The notes beneath the pieces are model-generated. The model saw only the letters and a list, made by a program, of their open reading frames with translations. It searched no databases and was not told the DNA's origin. From Streptomyces griseus subsp. griseus (lineage in GTDB: Bacteria > Actinomycetota > Actinomycetes > Streptomycetales > Streptomycetaceae), in the NCBI RefSeq assembly GCF_000720255.1, contig NZ_JOJE01000005.1, positions 496,001 through 560,000 of the forward strand: a stretch of DNA of 64,000 nt. Direction: 5' to 3'. Made by a program: the position numbers and the translations under genes. Positions 34,692-43,854 of this stretch are shown piece by piece; the stretch's first letter is position 1, and every line of letters begins with the position of its first letter.

Positions 34692-34813
34692 CTCGGCCTC
34701 CGAGAGCGGAAGAGGACGCCGGCGGCGAGTGCCGCCGACGCCTTCGACGCTACGGAAACGCGCAGGTCCGCAGATCGGCGCCAGGGTGGATCACGGGTGG
34801 ATCCTCACCCGGG

Positions 34814-34843
34814 CGCTGTCTCCACCCGTGGGTGGAGACAGCG
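34814..34843 (-). terminator. Terminator after parE
   Basis: Perfect 14-bp inverted repeat, CGCTGTCTCCACCC and GGGTGGAGACAGCG, around a 2-base centre. It begins directly after the parE stop codon. A tight centre would make the RNA loop somewhat larger by opening the inner pairs. Confidence 0.8.
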
Positions 34844-34844
34844 G

Positions 34845-36968
34845 TCAGGCGTCGATGCGCGAGCGGTCCAGCGTGGCCGCCGAGCTGGAGATGAACTCCT
34901 TGCGCGGCGCCACGTCGTTGCCCATCAGCAGATCGAAGACCTGCTCGGCGGCTTCCAGGTCGGAGAGGTTGATCCGGCGCAGGGTGCGGTGGCGCGGATC
35001 CATCGTGGTCTCAGCCAGCTGGTCGGCGTCCATCTCGCCGAGCCCCTTGTAGCGCTGGATGGCGTCCTTGTAGCGGATGCCCTTGCTCTGGAATTCCATG
35101 AGCTTGTCGCGCAGCTCCCGGTCCGAGTACGTGTAGACGTACTTGTCCTGCCCCTTCTTGGGCTGGATCAGCTCGACGCGGTGCAGCGGCGGCACCGCGG
35201 CGAACACCCGGCCGGCCTCGACCATGGGACGCATGTAGCGCTGGAAGAGTGTCAGGAGCAGACAGCGGATGTGGGAGCCGTCCACATCGGCGTCGGTCAT
35301 CATGATGATCTTGCCGTAACGGGCGGCGTCGATGTCGAAGGTACGCCCGGAGCCGGCTCCTATGACCTGGATGATCGCGCCGCACTCGGCGTTCTTGAGC
35401 ATGTCGGTCACGGACGACTTCTGGACGTTGAGGATCTTGCCGCGGATCGGCAGCAGCGCCTGGAACTCGGAGTTCCGGGCGAGCTTGGCGGTACCGAGCG
35501 CGGAGTCTCCCTCGACGATGAACAGCTCGCTGCGGTCGACGTCGTCGCTGCGGCAGTCGGCGAGCTTCGCGGGCAGCGAGGAGGACTCCAGGGCCGTCTT
35601 GCGGCGCTGTGCGTCCTTGTGCTGGCGGGCGGCGATCCGCGTACGTGCCGCGGCGACGGCCTTCTCCATGACGACGCGAGCCTGCGCGGCGGCGTCCCGC
35701 TTGGTGGAGGTCAGGAACGCCTTGAGCTCCTTGGCGACGACCTGCGCCACGATACGGCGGGCCGCCGAGGTGCCGAGAACCTCCTTGGTCTGGCCCTCGA
35801 ACTGCGGCTCGGCGAGTCGCACGGTGACGACGGCGGTAAGCCCCTCCAGGGCGTCGTCCTTGACGATGTCGTCCTCGGCGACGCGCAGGAGCTTCTTGGT
35901 CCTCAGCACCTCGTTCATGGTGGCGGCGACGGCCTGCTCGAAGCCCGCCATGTGGGTGCCGCCCTTGGGGGTGGCGATGATGTTCACGAACGACTTGAGG
36001 GTCGTGTCGTAGCCGGTGCCCCAGCGCAGGGCGATGTCGACGCCGAGCTCACGGGTGACCTGGGTGGGGGTCATCTGGCCGTGCTCGTCCAGGACGGGCA
36101 CCGTCTCCCGGAACGTGCCCTGACCGGAGAAGCGGAGGACGTCGCAGACCGGCTTGTCAGAGGCCAGGTACTCGCAGAACTCACTGATGCCGCCGTCGAA
36201 GCGGAAGGACTCCTCACCCTTGCTGCCGCCCTCGCCGAGGCCGTACTCGTCGCGGACGACGATCGTCAGGCCGGGCACCAGGAACGCGGTCTGGCGGGCA
36301 CGCTGATGCAGGTTCTCCAGGGAGAGCTTGGCGTCCTTGAGGAAGATCTGGCGGTCGGCCCAGTACCGCACGCGCGTGCCGGTACGGGTCCTGGGGATCT
36401 TCTTGGCCTTGCGCAGGCCGCTCGCGGCCTCGAACTTCGCGTCCGGGCCGCTCGTGGCGAAGGCGCCCGGGACGCCCCGCCGGAAACTGATGGCGTGCGT
36501 GTGGCCGCTGCGGTCGACCTCTACGTCCAGCCGCGCGGAGAGCGCGTTCACCACGGAGGCGCCCACGCCGTGCAGACCGCCGGAGGCCGCGTAGGAGCCA
36601 CCGCCGAACTTGCCGCCGGCGTGCAGCTTGGTCATGACGACCTCGACGCCTGAAAGGCCGGTCTTGGGTTCGACGTCGACCGGGATGCCGCGGCCGTTGT
36701 CGCGCACCTCCACGGAACCGTCGTCGTGGAGGATCACATCGATGTGGTCGCAGTAGCCCCCGAGGGCCTCGTCCACGGAGTTGTCGATGATCTCCCAGAG
36801 GCAGTGCATCAGGCCTCGACTGTCGGTCGAGCCGATGTACATACCGGGGCGCTTGCGTACGGCCTCGAGGCCCTCGAGGACGAGCAGGTGCCGCGCGGTG
36901 TAGTTGGAACCGTCCCGGTCTGCTCCTGCCAGCAGCGCTGTGGACGGCACGGACGTCTCGGCGGTCAC
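34845..36968 (-). CDS. parE: DNA topoisomerase IV subunit B
   Basis: The 707-residue ATPase subunit has the GHKL ATP site (EIIDNSVDEALGGY; DNGRGIPVD; GGLHGVGASVVNALS) and the transducer region. The TOPRIM domain holds the EGDSALG glutamate and DADVDGSHI metal ligands; the C-terminus contains YKGLGEMDADQL. It pairs with the subunit A gene at 15276 to separate replicated chromosomes. From memory this gene is SCO5822 (called gyrB2 or parE) in S. coelicolor. The start is GTG 36968 (MTAETSV). A separate gyrase B gene is expected near oriC, outside this window. Confidence 0.92.
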   Translation of the reverse strand: MTAETSVPSTALLAGADRDGSNYTARHLLVLEGLEAVRKRPGMYIGSTDSRGLMHCLWEIIDNSVDEALGGYCDHIDVILHDDGSVEVRDNGRGIPVDVEPKTGLSGVEVVMTKLHAGGKFGGGSYAASGGLHGVGASVVNALSARLDVEVDRSGHTHAISFRRGVPGAFATSGPDAKFEAASGLRKAKKIPRTRTGTRVRYWADRQIFLKDAKLSLENLHQRARQTAFLVPGLTIVVRDEYGLGEGGSKGEESFRFDGGISEFCEYLASDKPVCDVLRFSGQGTFRETVPVLDEHGQMTPTQVTRELGVDIALRWGTGYDTTLKSFVNIIATPKGGTHMAGFEQAVAATMNEVLRTKKLLRVAEDDIVKDDALEGLTAVVTVRLAEPQFEGQTKEVLGTSAARRIVAQVVAKELKAFLTSTKRDAAAQARVVMEKAVAAARTRIAARQHKDAQRRKTALESSSLPAKLADCRSDDVDRSELFIVEGDSALGTAKLARNSEFQALLPIRGKILNVQKSSVTDMLKNAECGAIIQVIGAGSGRTFDIDAARYGKIIMMTDADVDGSHIRCLLLTLFQRYMRPMVEAGRVFAAVPPLHRVELIQPKKGQDKYVYTYSDRELRDKLMEFQSKGIRYKDAIQRYKGLGEMDADQLAETTMDPRHRTLRRINLSDLEAAEQVFDLLMGNDVAPRKEFISSSAATLDRSRIDA

Positions 36969-37410
36969 GCGGTTCGCTCCTCGCTGAATTTCAGGGTGTG
37001 CCCTTCTGGGTAAGGGCGCGGCATCGGTAGCCGTTCAGAGGGTACCGAGGCCTGGTAGAGCCGTTGTAACGCCACCCTCGTCTGACCTGAGCCTAGTCCA
37101 GAGTCGCATACACGTTCGATCCCTCGTTGGAGTGAAGTACATATCACGTTCCCTTCGGGGCATGAACCATTTAGGCTCCGGGCACGTCCTCATGAACAAA
37201 CCGGCAATCCAGCCGGACGGACTGACACTGACCGACAGCGCGAAACCGTAAGACACGACAGACACGCAATACGGCACATTCGCCGCCAAACCGGCAGCAG
37301 ACGGCCACCTCGGAGATTTTTTTCGAGGAGAAGCCACGAGCGGGAACGTTTTGGGGCTGGTTGGATGTTGACCCTGGTACGACAGCTCGTCGAGCTAGAG
37401 AAGAGGCGAC
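36969..37410. other. Divergent promoter region of parE and the DUF7455 gene
   Basis: This 442-base region is relatively A/T-rich, with a run of seven T near 37316-37322 and a TTGACC at 37368-37373. No correctly spaced -10 hexamer was found for it. Frames that cross it lack Streptomyces codon bias. It must hold promoters for both neighbours. Confidence 0.45.
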
Positions 37411-37641
37411 GTGACTACTGTTCTGACCCCCGCGAGCCCGCTGACGGCCGCTGATCGCTGCGACCGTTGCGGCGCCCAGGCCTACCTGCGGGTTGTCCTG
37501 GTGAGCGGCGGAGAACTGCTCTTCTGCGCCCACCACGGCCGCAAGTTCGAGCCGGAACTCAAGAAGATCGCCGCTGAGATACAGGACGAGACGGAGCGGC
37601 TGACTACCGTTCCTGCATCCACCTCCGAAGAAGAGCGCTGA
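37411..37641 (+). CDS. DUF7455-type small zinc-ribbon-like protein
   Basis: The 76-residue protein has a CDRCGAQAYLRV motif at residues 17-28 and a later LLFCAHHGRKF. These supply three cysteines and two histidines that could bind zinc, and an acidic helix ends the chain. The family is widespread in actinobacteria and usually found near hrdB and the topoisomerase gene; its function is unknown. GTG 37411 has a purine-rich GAAGAGG before it. A strong bidirectional terminator follows. Confidence 0.8.
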   Translation: MTTVLTPASPLTAADRCDRCGAQAYLRVVLVSGGELLFCAHHGRKFEPELKKIAAEIQDETERLTTVPASTSEEER

Positions 37642-37681
37642 CGCTTCGCACAACGACGAGCCAGCTCGGCACAGGCCGGCA

Positions 37682-37720
37682 AACGGGCGGCCGCCCCTCT
37701 CCCAGGGGCGGCCGCCCGTT
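37682..37720. terminator. Bidirectional terminator
   Basis: Perfect 17-bp inverted repeat, AACGGGCGGCCGCCCCT and AGGGGCGGCCGCCCGTT, with a 5-base loop. It lies between the convergent DUF7455 and serine protease genes. Confidence 0.9.
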
Positions 37721-37746
37721 ACTCACACCGTGGTACTTGAGACGTC

Positions 37747-38622
37747 TCAGTGCTGCTCGGACCCCTCAGGCGCCCTGAGCGGCCACCGTGGCCCTTCCCC
37801 GAGGCCCAGCGCCGACACGACGTCGGACACGCGCGTATAGACGCCTGGGCTTCCCGGCCACCCACAGCCGTTCCCCCACGACACCAGACCCATCAGTCGG
37901 CCCTGGGCGACGAGCGGCCCCCCACTGTCCCCCTGACAAGCGTCAGGGCCGCCTGTCACCTCCCCCGCGCAGACCATGGAGGCGGCGAGGTACGTGCCTT
38001 CGGCGCCGCCCGCGTACGCCCTCGCGCACACCGCGTCGTCCAGCACGTGCACGCGTGCGGCTCGCAGGCTGTGCGCGTAGTCACCGGCGCTCGTGGTGTC
38101 CCCCCAGCCGTAGACCGCCGCTTCCACTCCCGGCTCGTAGACGGCGTCTCCCGCGGCGGCCATCCGGATCACCGCCGTCGGCGGGAGCGGCTCGGCGAGG
38201 GTGAGGACGGCGAAGTCCCCGGCATTGCTGAAAGGGTCGTAGCGCGGATTGACCCAGGTGGCGCGCACCGGGATCTCCTGCCCCTGCACGGAGCCCAGGT
38301 TCGTACGCCCGGCGATGACCTTGAGGTCGCGGACGCGGTCCGGTGGCGCCCCCAGGACGTCCTCGCCCATGCAGTGGGCCGCCGTGAGCACGGTGGTCGG
38401 CCCGACGGCCACACCACCGCAGAACTGCCCGGACCGCATACCCCCGAACCGGTCACGGCTCGACAGGGCGACCGTCCAGGGACTCTGGGAGATATCCACG
38501 GGAAAACCACCGACGACGATGCTGTCGGCGGCCACAGGGGTGGCTGACACCAAGGGTATGACCGTTGCCGCGGCCGCCAGGACGAGCGGCCGGATCAACG
38601 CCCGGACAAGGGAACGACGCAT
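37747..38622 (-). CDS. Secreted trypsin-like serine protease (S1 family)
   Basis: The 291-residue protein has a Sec signal peptide (MRRSLVRALIRPLVLAAAAT, cleavage near TPVAA-D at residue 32) and a chymotrypsin-fold domain with the full triad: His in TAAHC, Asp in GDFAVL, Ser in GDSGGP. DACQGDSGGP puts an Asp six residues before the serine, which predicts cleavage after Lys/Arg. Six cysteines could form disulfides. The mature start VVGGFPVDIS resembles the IVGG activation site of trypsins, so a short propeptide may be removed. It is a single gene. Confidence 0.93.
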   Translation of the reverse strand: MRRSLVRALIRPLVLAAAATVIPLVSATPVAADSIVVGGFPVDISQSPWTVALSSRDRFGGMRSGQFCGGVAVGPTTVLTAAHCMGEDVLGAPPDRVRDLKVIAGRTNLGSVQGQEIPVRATWVNPRYDPFSNAGDFAVLTLAEPLPPTAVIRMAAAGDAVYEPGVEAAVYGWGDTTSAGDYAHSLRAARVHVLDDAVCARAYAGGAEGTYLAASMVCAGEVTGGPDACQGDSGGPLVAQGRLMGLVSWGNGCGWPGSPGVYTRVSDVVSALGLGEGPRWPLRAPEGSEQH

Positions 38623-38702
38623 GCGGGCTCCTCACTCAGGGTCGTAGTGGGAAACCCAGAGTGATTCACCGCGTGGCGCGCCGCACCCCGCGCCCCACGC
38701 CG

Positions 38703-38738
38703 AAGGCCCGGCCCCGTGACGACGGGGAACCGGGCCTT
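38703..38738 (-). terminator. Terminator after hrdB
   Basis: Long hairpin with outer arms AAGGCCCGG (38703-38711) and CCGGGCCTT (38730-38738) and an inner CCCCGT/ACGGGG stem around a GACG loop, with a two-base bulge. It begins 20 bases past the hrdB stop. Confidence 0.82.
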
Positions 38739-38758
38739 GGACGTCGTACGAATGCGAC

Positions 38759-40309
38759 CTAGTCGAGGTAGTCGCGCAGCACCTGCGAACGCGACGGGTG
38801 GCGCAGCTTCGACATGGTCTTGGACTCGATCTGGCGGATGCGCTCGCGGGTGACGCCGTACACCTTGCCGATCTCGTCGAGGGTCTTCGGCTGACCGTCG
38901 GTGAGACCGAAACGCATGGAGACGACGCCCGCCTCGCGCTCGGACAGGGTGTCGAGCACGGAGTGCAGCTGCTCCTGCAGAAGCGTGAAGCTCACCGCGT
39001 CGGCCGGGACAACGGCCTCGGAGTCCTCGATGAGGTCACCGAACTCGCTGTCGCCGTCCTCGCCCAGCGGGGTGTGCAGCGAGATGGGCTCGCGACCGTA
39101 CTTCTGGACCTCGATGACCTTCTCCGGGGTCATGTCGAGTTCCTTGGCCAGCTCCTCCGGGGTGGGCTCGCGGCCCAGGTCCTGGAGCATCTGGCGCTGC
39201 ACGCGGGCGAGCTTGTTGATGACCTCGACCATGTGCACCGGGATACGGATGGTGCGGGCCTGGTCGGCCATCGCGCGGGTGATCGCCTGACGGATCCACC
39301 AGGTGGCGTACGTGGAGAACTTGTAGCCCTTGGTGTAGTCGAACTTCTCGACCGCGCGGATCAGACCGAGGTTGCCCTCCTGGATGAGGTCCAGGAAGAG
39401 CATGCCGCGGCCGGTGTAGCGCTTGGCCAGGGAGACCACCAGACGGAGGTTGGCCTCCAGGAGGTGGTTCTTGGCGCGGCGGCCGTCCTCGGCGATGATC
39501 TCCAGCTCGCGCTTGAGCTTCGGGGCCAGCTTGTCGGCGTTGGACAGCTTGTCCTCGGCGAACAGGCCCGCCTCGATGCGCTTGGCGAGCTCGACCTCCT
39601 GCTCGGCGTTGAGCAGGGGAACCTTGCCGATCTGCTTGAGGTAGTCCTTGACCGGGTCGGCGGTGGCGCCGGCCGCGGCGACCTGCTGGGCGGGCGCGTC
39701 GTCCTCGTCATCGTCGGAGAGGACGAAGCCCGCACTCTCGGCGCCCTCGGGCTCCTCGCCGGCCTTGGGGGTCTCCTCGAGGACCTCGTCCTCGATCAGC
39801 TCGGCGTCGCCCTTCTTCGCGCTGGTCTTCTTGGCCACCGTCTTCTTGGCGGCGGTGGTCTTCTTCGCGGCCGCCTTCTTGGCGGTCGTCTTCTTCGCAG
39901 CGGCCTTCTTGGCGGCCGCGGCTTCCTCGGCGGGATCGACCGCGACGGGTTCGGCGGGCGCTGCCGGGGCAGCCGTGGTGGTGGCGGTGGCCTTCCTGGT
40001 GGTCACCGTCTTCGCCGCGACCGTCTTGGTGGCGGTGCGCTTGGCCGGACTCTTCGCTGCGACGCTCTTTCGGGTGCGCTTTGGCTCCGCGGCACTGACC
40101 ATCAGCGTCACACCCTCTTCCTCGAGGATCTGGTTGAGGCTGCGCAGTACGTTCTTCCACTGAGTGGCCGGAATCTGGTCAGCTTCGAAGGCCCGACGCA
40201 CATCGTCGCCGGCGATCTGCCCCTCAGCCTTTCCCCGCTCAATGAGCGCCATGACAGAGACGGACTCGGCGATCTCCGGCGGGAGCGTACGGGATGTGCT
40301 GGCCGACAC
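38759..40309 (-). CDS. hrdB: Principal (vegetative) RNA polymerase sigma factor HrdB
   Basis: The 516-residue protein is the essential sigma-70 homologue. Region 1.1-like sequence begins [21 protein letters not shown] long lysine/alanine-rich low-complexity stretch ([13 protein letters not shown] repeats, about residues 100-170) and an acidic DDDEDDAPA patch follow. Regions 1.2 to 4 then come in order: [40 protein letters not shown] for region 2.2; [13 protein letters not shown] for 2.4; [20 protein letters not shown] for 4.2. GTG 40309 is chosen because GAGAGG precedes it by seven bases; upstream in-frame sequence is leader. It directs transcription of most growth genes. The gene lies beside whiH as in S. 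coelicolor (SCO5820). Confidence 0.97.
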   Translation of the reverse strand: MSASTSRTLPPEIAESVSVMALIERGKAEGQIAGDDVRRAFEADQIPATQWKNVLRSLNQILEEEGVTLMVSAAEPKRTRKSVAAKSPAKRTATKTVAAKTVTTRKATATTTAAPAAPAEPVAVDPAEEAAAAKKAAAKKTTAKKAAAKKTTAAKKTVAKKTSAKKGDAELIEDEVLEETPKAGEEPEGAESAGFVLSDDDEDDAPAQQVAAAGATADPVKDYLKQIGKVPLLNAEQEVELAKRIEAGLFAEDKLSNADKLAPKLKRELEIIAEDGRRAKNHLLEANLRLVVSLAKRYTGRGMLFLDLIQEGNLGLIRAVEKFDYTKGYKFSTYATWWIRQAITRAMADQARTIRIPVHMVEVINKLARVQRQMLQDLGREPTPEELAKELDMTPEKVIEVQKYGREPISLHTPLGEDGDSEFGDLIEDSEAVVPADAVSFTLLQEQLHSVLDTLSEREAGVVSMRFGLTDGQPKTLDEIGKVYGVTRERIRQIESKTMSKLRHPSRSQVLRDYLD

Positions 40310-40739
40310 GAACAACCTCTCGGAACGTTGGAAAACGGCTTCCGGCCCCGTCCAAGACGGACAGGAGCCGACCACCGGCCTTGGGGATGGGCCGACGGTG
40401 CGGGCGGGGGCCGGGGAAGATGCACAGCGCCTTGAACGGCGTCCGTATTCCCTCCGCGACTGTCACCTCTTAGGTCATCGCACTGTCCGCGCGAGCGTTA
40501 CGCCCAATCTGCGTGGCCCGAGTCACACCCCGTAAGCGATCAAAAAGGGTCAGATGAGGGCAGACCAGGTCACCTGCGGCGTCGACCTGGATCGCTTCGA
40601 CAGATCCGCCGCCTCGTCGCACCGTCGGACCCCGCAGCAACCCGGAGGTTCCTGCGGGGTCCGACAGAGGACGGCCCGCCGGCCTGGGGATGCCACAGGA
40701 GGGGAAGTCATCCCGGGCCGCGCCGCCCGTGGTGTGTGA
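40310..40739. other. Upstream region of hrdB
   Basis: This 430-base stretch lies between hrdB and whiH, both on the minus strand. It contains the whiH terminator hairpin (listed separately) and must hold the hrdB promoters. On the minus strand a GGGAAT at 40452-40447 resembles the -35 element of SigR promoters, but a GTT at the expected 18-base spacing is not present. A small frame at 40554-40739 is built largely from the hairpin and is not called. Confidence 0.5.
40624..40665 (-). terminator. Terminator after whiH
   Basis: Perfect 14-bp inverted repeat, GTCGGACCCCGCAG (40624-40637) and CTGCGGGGTCCGAC (40652-40665), with a 14-base loop. It lies 75 bases beyond the whiH stop and insulates hrdB from whiH transcription. 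Confidence 0.82.
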
Positions 40740-41627
40740 TCAGTGCTCGCGCGGCGCCGGGACCACGCGCTCCACCTCGGGGTGAACGGCGAGCAACTGC
40801 CGCATCGCCACCTCCGCGCCCGCGCCGTCACCGGCGGCGAGAGCGTCCACGATCCGGGCATGGTGAGTGAGGGAGGCCTCGTTCGGCCGGTCACAGCCCG
40901 TCACCGGGCCGCCGGAGACATGGAGGGCGGCCGACACGATCCCGGAGAGGTGCTCCAGCATGCGGTTGCCGGCGACCTGGATGAGCAGGGAGTGGAACTC
41001 GGCGTCCGCACGGGAGAAGGTGAGCGCGTCGCCCTGCGCCAGGGCGTGCCCCATGATCTCGACCATGTCGCCCAGTCGCTGCTGGACGTCCTCGCGCCCG
41101 TGCCCGGCGGCGAGCCGGGCGGCGAGCGGCTCGATCGTCCAGCGCAGCTCGCTCAGCTCACGCCGCTGGTCGTCGCGCTGCGGGCCGAAGGCGCGCCACT
41201 CGATGATGTCCGGATCGAGGAGGTTCCAGTCGCTGACGGGACGCACGCGCGTGCCGACGTTGGGGCGGGCACTGACCAGGCCCTTGGCCTCAAGGACGCG
41301 GAGCGACTCGCGGACGACGGTACGGGAGACCTCGAACCGCTGGCCGATCTCCTCGGGGACCAGCGGCCGGTCGGCACCCAGGTCGCCCGAGACGATCATC
41401 TGCCCCAGCTGCTGGACGAGTTGGCCGTGCAGACCGCGACCGCGGCTACCGGCGGCACGTCGGCCCACCCGGCCCAGTTCGGGGTCCGCGCCCTCCCAGG
41501 CGGGAGCGCCGACGCGGTCGGCGGCGGGGGCCTCCGCGTAGGGGTAGCGGTCGAGTCCGCCCGGGCCGGCCAGACCGGAGTCTGCGGAGCGGGCGGCGGT
41601 CATCATGGTGTGCGCAAGGGTACTCAC
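40740..41627 (-). CDS. whiH: Sporulation regulator WhiH (GntR family)
   Basis: The 295-residue protein has an N-terminal extension of about 65 residues beginning MSTLAHTMMTAARSADSG. A FadR-type GntR winged helix follows (QLVQQLGQMIVSGDLGADRP; RFEVSRTVVRESLRVLEAKG), then an FCD ligand domain (RWTIEPLAARLAAG ... ADAEFHSLLIQVAGNRM ... HHARIVDALAAGD). Sequence and position next to hrdB identify WhiH, needed for sporulation septation in aerial hyphae (SCO5819). FCD domains bind metal and carboxylates, so a metabolite may tune it. The GTG at 41627 follows AAAGGA closely. An inverted repeat upstream may be its own operator. Confidence 0.92.
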   Translation of the reverse strand: MSTLAHTMMTAARSADSGLAGPGGLDRYPYAEAPAADRVGAPAWEGADPELGRVGRRAAGSRGRGLHGQLVQQLGQMIVSGDLGADRPLVPEEIGQRFEVSRTVVRESLRVLEAKGLVSARPNVGTRVRPVSDWNLLDPDIIEWRAFGPQRDDQRRELSELRWTIEPLAARLAAGHGREDVQQRLGDMVEIMGHALAQGDALTFSRADAEFHSLLIQVAGNRMLEHLSGIVSAALHVSGGPVTGCDRPNEASLTHHARIVDALAAGDGAGAEVAMRQLLAVHPEVERVVPAPREH

Positions 41628-41686
41628 GGATCCTTTGTCGGCGCTGGCTCCAACTCCCTTGAGGTCTTTGGTGAAAAGCACACGAA

Positions 41687-41727
41687 AGGGTGATCGCTCA
41701 CCTCGTCGCAATTGACGCCTAATCGGA
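41687..41727. promoter_or_regulatory. whiH promoter region: dyad and WhiG-like -10
   Basis: GGTGA-TCGC-TCACC at 41689-41702 is a 5-bp-arm dyad 60 bases before the whiH start. On the minus strand TCCGATTA (41727-41720) resembles the -10 box GCCGATAA used by the sporulation sigma factor WhiG. No TAAA sits at the expected -35 distance, so the promoter assignment is tentative. Confidence 0.35.
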
Positions 41728-41788
41728 AAGAAACGGGCGTTCTGCGGGGAGTTGCGTACAGGCCGGAAGCCGAAGGGTGCGGATGTCG

Positions 41789-43786
41789 TCACCGGACCCT
41801 GCTCCGCAGGGTCGTGAGCACATAGGCGCAGAGCAGGGCGGTCAGCGACAACGCCAGCGCCCCTCCGACGGGTTGGGCGAGCACCTTCGCCACACCGTAC
41901 AGATAGCGCTCTCCCCCGAAGGGCCATCGCAGCAGGAACACCTCACGGAGCCGCAGGGGAAGCCCGGCCGCGGTCCGCACGGACGATCCCTCCAAGACCT
42001 TTTGTACGAGGGGTACGACGACGACGGGCACGGCGAGCACCGCGGCGAGCCCGGCGGTGGTGGACCGGAAGACCCCCGCGGCCAGCACTCCGGCCCAGGC
42101 GCATCCGACCACGAGCCCCGTCCAACTCGCACCGACGGAAAGCCAGTCCGCGGGAACCTGAGCGAGCTCCCGTCCGTAGACGAGGTAGAGCACTTCGGCG
42201 TCGCAGCCGACCGTGAGAGAGGCCAGCAGCAGCGCTGTGACACCGGTGACGAGGAGCTTGGCGCCGAGCAGCCCCAGCCGGCGGGGCACGGTACCGCGGT
42301 CCGCCGCCAGGGCGGGGTGGCGGAACTCGTCACCGAAGGCGAGCGCCCCCAGCAGCCCGGCACCGAACGCCGCAGGCGGCAGGGGCAGCTCCCGGGGCCA
42401 CGCGGCCAGCAGGCGGGCCTGGGGGGTGTGCCCGATGCGGGCCAGCAGTACGGCGGTGAGGGCGGAGGTGACAAGCACGGCGGTGGCCGTCAGGAACGCG
42501 GTACCGATGCCGGCGACACGACGGATTTCGTAGCGGAGCGGGCGCAGGGGGCTGGGGGCGGGGCGGACCGAGATGGAAGGGGGCAGAGGGGGGAGGGCGT
42601 CGAGACTGGGGGGACGTGAGGTCTGGGCAGTGGGCTCGAGGCCTTGCAGTGGCTCCGGAGGGTGCGTGGTCGAGGCGAGGGAGCGCACGGGTGGGGCCGG
42701 GTCCGGAACGAGGGCCGCGAAGTCGGGGGTGTCGTCGATGCCAGGGGAGACATCTGCGTCCGTGCCGGCCTCGGCGGCGAGGTGACGAGGGCTTCGCCCA
42801 GCCGTGAGCGCCTGGGGCGGGCCGTCGGCCCGGGTGAGCGGAGGTGGGCGATCGGCGCCGCCCGTTTGCGGGTCCGGACGCGGGTGGCCAGGGCTCGATC
42901 CGCCCGCCCCCGCCCCCATGTCGCCGATCTCGTCGGCGAGTTGATGGACCAGGATGCCGTGACGGAAGGCGGTTTCACCGATGTGGGCGCAGGTGGCGCC
43001 GTAGACGGAGAGACGGTTGCCGTCCTCCTGCACGACCTCGAGGGAGAGGCGGGAGGCGCGGGCCTGCTTGGTCAGTACGGCCGCCAGGCGGGCGGCGTGG
43101 GGGCTGCGGACGGCGACGCGGGGGCGGAGACGGGTGCGGGAGAAGTCGGCGGCGTTCTGATCGGCGACGAGTCTGCCCCGGTCCAGGGTGACTACATGGT
43201 CGCCGGCCCGAACGGCCTCCTTCGGGTCGGTCGTGGTCAGCAGGACCGTGCCGCCCTGGGTCGCATGGGCGCGCAGCATGCCGTGCAGCCAACGGCCTTC
43301 CCGGACGGAGAGTCCGTCGGTGGGGTCGTCGAGCACCAGGGTGTGCGGGTCTGCGAGCAGAGCGCAGGCGAGGCCGAGCCGGCGGTCCATGCCCCGGGAG
43401 AGGGTACTGAGGCGTTCGTCGCGCAGGCTGACGAGACCGGCCGCTTCGAGGACCTCGTCGGCCCGCCGGACCGGTACGCCAACGGCCGCGCACAGCATGC
43501 TCAGATGGCCGCGGACCGTGCGGGACGGGTGCCCCGGCACGTCACCGAGGACCACCCCGACCTCGCGGGACGGGTGGGAGATGCGGCGCAGGGGGCGGCC
43601 CCTGAAGTAGGTGATGCCGCGACCCGGTTGGAGTTCGAGCATGAGTCTCAGCGCCGTGGTCTTGCCTGCGCCAGGTGCTCCGAGCAGTACGGTGACGTGG
43701 CCCGCCCACGCCTCGAAGGAGACGTCGTCGACGGCGGGCGGAAGCTCCTTGCGGGGCGTGCTGGTCAATCCGATGGCCTGGATCAC
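41789..43786 (-). CDS. ABC transporter-like fusion: degenerate ATPase plus membrane domain
   Basis: The 665-residue protein fuses an ATPase domain (residues about 1-270), a Pro/Asp-rich linker (about 285-420) and a membrane domain with about six segments. Walker A is GAPGAGKTT and the signature is LSRGM. Walker B reads LVLDDPTDGL, with Asp in place of the catalytic Glu. The Q-loop position VGVVLGDVPGHP lacks its Gln, and TVLLTTTDPKEA lacks the switch His. It may be a slow or regulatory ATPase exporter. The GTG at 43786 lies seven bases after a minus-strand TATCTT, which suggests a leaderless mRNA. A TTG at 43795 is the alternative. Confidence 0.8.
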   Translation of the reverse strand: MIQAIGLTSTPRKELPPAVDDVSFEAWAGHVTVLLGAPGAGKTTALRLMLELQPGRGITYFRGRPLRRISHPSREVGVVLGDVPGHPSRTVRGHLSMLCAAVGVPVRRADEVLEAAGLVSLRDERLSTLSRGMDRRLGLACALLADPHTLVLDDPTDGLSVREGRWLHGMLRAHATQGGTVLLTTTDPKEAVRAGDHVVTLDRGRLVADQNAADFSRTRLRPRVAVRSPHAARLAAVLTKQARASRLSLEVVQEDGNRLSVYGATCAHIGETAFRHGILVHQLADEIGDMGAGAGGSSPGHPRPDPQTGGADRPPPLTRADGPPQALTAGRSPRHLAAEAGTDADVSPGIDDTPDFAALVPDPAPPVRSLASTTHPPEPLQGLEPTAQTSRPPSLDALPPLPPSISVRPAPSPLRPLRYEIRRVAGIGTAFLTATAVLVTSALTAVLLARIGHTPQARLLAAWPRELPLPPAAFGAGLLGALAFGDEFRHPALAADRGTVPRRLGLLGAKLLVTGVTALLLASLTVGCDAEVLYLVYGRELAQVPADWLSVGASWTGLVVGCAWAGVLAAGVFRSTTAGLAAVLAVPVVVVPLVQKVLEGSSVRTAAGLPLRLREVFLLRWPFGGERYLYGVAKVLAQPVGGALALSLTALLCAYVLTTLRSRVR

Positions 43787-43854
43787 CCGATGCAAGATAG
43801 CGCGCTATGTCCGGTTTTCCCGGTATCACTTGCTCGGTCGGTCGAAGATCGGAG

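Noticed and set aside
37035..37337. 100-codon minus-strand frame upstream of parE
   Set aside because: It has low third-position G+C compared with true genes here, and it overlaps the promoter region.
40554..40739. Small 61-codon gene between hrdB and whiH
   Set aside because: Most of it is the 14-bp terminator hairpin, and it has no ribosome site or conserved sequence.
43797..43808. Perfect 12-bp palindrome ATAGCGCGCTAT just upstream of the fused ABC gene
   Set aside because: It could be an operator, but it is short, G/C-alternating and overlaps the likely -10, so chance is hard to exclude.
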